Assembly (NCBI GenBank): GCA_963402885.1
Contig: OY727099.1
Coordinates: 3,894,001 to 3,958,000 of the forward strand
DNA: 64,000 nucleotides
Direction of reading: 5' to 3'
From: Antedon bifida
Lineage: Eukaryota; Echinodermata; Crinoidea; Comatulida; Antedonidae
Below are positions 63,742 through 64,000 of this stretch, piece by piece. Under the pieces are notes generated by a model. It ran no database searches, was not told the DNA's origin, and worked only from the letters and a program-made list of their open reading frames with translations. Positions within the stretch are counted from its first letter, which is position 1. Each line of letters starts with the position of its first letter. The translations under genes and the position numbers were made by a program.

Positions 63742-63992
63742 GGTGATAAGTTGAGAGTGATGATAATTTTGTTGAAGATACTGATGATAAATAATAATAA
63801 TCTTGATGGTGATACTGATCATGATACAGATGATATTAATGTTAATATGATTGCAATGTGATGATGACTGTGATGATTAAAACAATAAATTCTATGGTAA
63901 TGATAACTAAATTGGTCACCTGGACTTTGTTTTGATCCAACCTGAATTGCCTGTTTTGATCTTTGTGTGCTCACTAGTCCGGTAGTAGAGTA
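47032..63992 (-). CDS. TBC1D2: TBC1D2/TBC1D2B-like Rab GTPase-activating protein, N-terminus beyond window
   Basis: Minus-strand exons in coding order: 63920-63992, 63334-63463, 62850-63008, 62724-62762, 62450-62531, 62210-62337, 61526-61660, 60940-61039, 60007-60204, 59403-59509, 58607-58692, 57787-57886, 57548-57656, 57301-57387, 56514-56578, 55943-56018, 55358-55453, 54900-55024, 54289-54432, 48786-48852, 47839-48018, 47447-47524, 47032-47208. Phases agree at every junction and give 846 codons plus TAA. The first third is low-complexity and Ser/Pro-rich, then coiled coil, then a TBC domain with both catalytic fingers (IELDLLR and YCQG). The family acts on endosomal Rabs (Rab7 for human TBC1D2/Armus). 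The usual N-terminal PH domain is not in the window and should lie beyond base 64000. The 5.4 kb intron between 54289 and 48852 holds an antisense LINE. Confidence 0.93.
48896..49125 (+). repeat. Duplicated ~100 bp segment
   Basis: CTGCTAGACAAACAGTTACTGTACAACAG ... TCTAGATTTATAGTATTTTTTATTT at 48898 recurs at 49025 with few changes. It lies between TBC exon 48786-48852 and the 5' end of the LINE. Confidence 0.8.
49300..50080 (+). CDS. LINE ORF1 protein fragment (RRM-like, two CCHC zinc knuckles)
   Basis: The frame reads through TRIIVKDLPLSVSDEEI before the first available ATG at 49439, so the true start is missing. Two zinc knuckles follow: CSKCLKNGHSAKTC and CHACGLEGHKKDQC. The C-terminus is very acidic (SEESEESDEEDYEESEP) then Lys/Glu-rich, ending KASKNKNDGQKK. 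This is the nucleic-acid-binding chaperone partner of ORF2. It ends 206 bp before the ORF2 ATG. Confidence 0.85.
50287..54006 (+). pseudogene. LINE ORF2: endonuclease-reverse transcriptase with one in-frame stop
   Basis: The same frame runs from ATG 50287 to TAA 54006 (1240 codons with both stops) with a single internal TAA at 52513-52515. Endonuclease motifs: SINVRGLRN, LIQETHL, NVYAPNN, IIGGDFNC, RRLDYWL, LTDHQAISI. Reverse transcriptase motifs: NWRPITLLN, LSLDFRKAFDSV, GIRQGCPLSALLF and LADDTVLF (Leu in place of Tyr/Phe before ADD). After the stop, ILGIYVG begins the thumb region, and ICNNCGVIEDEKHMFYYC is the C-terminal zinc finger. All catalytic motifs lie before the stop; the thumb and zinc finger are cut off. 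Confidence 0.88.
54640..54800 (+). repeat. Possible SINE with a B-box-like element
   Basis: CTGGTGGCACTGAAGC followed 35 bases later by GGTTCAAATCC, spacing like polymerase III A and B boxes. No matching copy seen in the window. Confidence 0.3.
57003..57104. mobile_element. MITE family B, shortened
   Basis: AAAGCTCTATCAAACTTTATATG and TTTGATAGTGTGGACAGAGCTT termini with a CATATTTGGACACATCAC core, in a TBC1D2-like intron. Confidence 0.75.
57126..57250. mobile_element. MITE family A, short variant, degenerate
   Basis: AAGCTTGGTTCCCAAGAAATG start, GAGTTGACTAATGAAAAGTGACAG and GGGACTGGTCAAAT inside. It lies in a TBC1D2-like intron next to a family B MITE. Confidence 0.55.
57301..62531 (-). CDS. 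TBC1D2: TBC1D2-like coiled-coil region exons
   Basis: Exons 62450-62531 through 57301-57387. Translation is rich in Leu, Glu, Gln and Lys heptads (LQHQISSLAEESEAMENE, LLILQRKNKQLVQLEQ, ETQNKFLNKEILELNQL, SKYLLLLKELQ). ETQNKFLNKEILEL and SKYLLLL match the coiled-coil part of TBC1D2B, which binds effectors and membranes. Exon 60007-60204 is a Ser/Thr/Pro-rich insertion interrupting the coil. EEYDQYGF just before the TBC domain is also a family mark. For 58607-58692 the frame giving SKYLLLLKELQAPQR was chosen by phase. Confidence 0.88.
58225..58372 (+). repeat. TATG/TGTA and (TA)n microsatellite
   Basis: GTATGTGTATGTATATAC-type repeats ending in (TA)n at 58345-58367, within a TBC1D2-like intron. 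Confidence 0.85.
60265..60700 (+). repeat. Interspersed repeat family C, split by a LINE-tail insertion
   Basis: GTTTGTAGCTTTAATAAAG and GTGACATTAAAATGGAAAAATGG flank an inserted ~210 bp piece (60350-60560) with TTTATTTTATTTATTTT and GAGGGTGGTCCATCCAGCC. A related GGTGGTCCATTCAACC tail occurs near 6570. Confidence 0.5.
60806..60925. mobile_element. MITE family A, short variant, degenerate
   Basis: AAAGCTTAGTTCCTACTGGAC start and GTTTTAGTGGGAAAAAGCTTT end, with AACCAATGACAAGCGATGG and TTGTGATTGGTCATTAG inside. It lies in a TBC1D2-like intron. Confidence 0.6.
61828..62115 (+). repeat. Possible tRNA-derived SINE in a TBC1D2-like intron
   Basis: AGCCGAGTGGTTGAGTGATTTAGGC resembles the 5' half of a Leu/Ser tRNA. 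The rest is unrelated sequence with no clear B box. Confidence 0.4.
63560..63870 (+). repeat. (GAT)n microsatellite in a TBC1D2-like intron
   Basis: Long, imperfect GATGAT runs between exons 63920-63992 and 63334-63463. ORFs here translate to Met- or Ser-rich runs and are artefacts. Confidence 0.9.
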
Positions 63993-64000
63993 CTAAATAA

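Noticed and set aside
63492..63822. Met-rich and Ser-rich ORFs
   Set aside because: Products of a GAT trinucleotide repeat in an intron.

Overview
This is eukaryotic, AT-rich DNA with split genes, standard GT-AG introns and many transposon families. Three animal genes fix it as metazoan: a GDNF-receptor-alpha-like gene, a GT29 sialyltransferase and a TBC1D2-type Rab GAP. The repeat types (L2/CR1-like LINEs with short-repeat 3' ends, a Tx1/L1-like LINE, many short inverted-repeat elements) and the frequent palindrome TAGGCCTA suggest a marine deuterostome, perhaps an echinoderm. The species is inference only.

Layout. 1-9.86 kb: no coding exon recognised; repeats, a minisatellite and a higher-order tandem repeat. 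9.86-22.39 kb (+): sixteen exons of a GDNF family receptor alpha-like gene. Its first exon is not identified, and its introns hold many copies of one short inverted-repeat element. 22.4-31.8 kb: SINE, MITEs, a dead sialyltransferase terminal exon, and a 4.4 kb element with long inverted termini that contains a nested CR1/L2-like LINE. 31.8-43.3 kb (+): a tandem sialyltransferase locus, with a partial broken copy followed by a six-exon copy carrying all sialylmotifs; a dead LINE sits in its last intron. 43.3-47.0 kb: LINE ends, and a GC-box/CCAAT cluster followed by a possible minus-strand first exon. 47.0-64.0 kb (-): 23 exons of a TBC1D2/TBC1D2B-like gene whose N-terminal part lies beyond the right edge. 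One of its introns holds a 5 kb antisense Tx1/L1-like LINE with a single visible in-frame stop in ORF2.

Exon models were built by hand from reading frame, GT-AG sites and phase. The visible coding lengths close in frame: 697 residues for the receptor, 393 for the sialyltransferase and 846 for the TBC gene. The three genes share no obvious pathway: a GPI-anchored surface receptor, a Golgi glycosyltransferase and a Rab regulator. Domain names come from motif recognition, without database searches.
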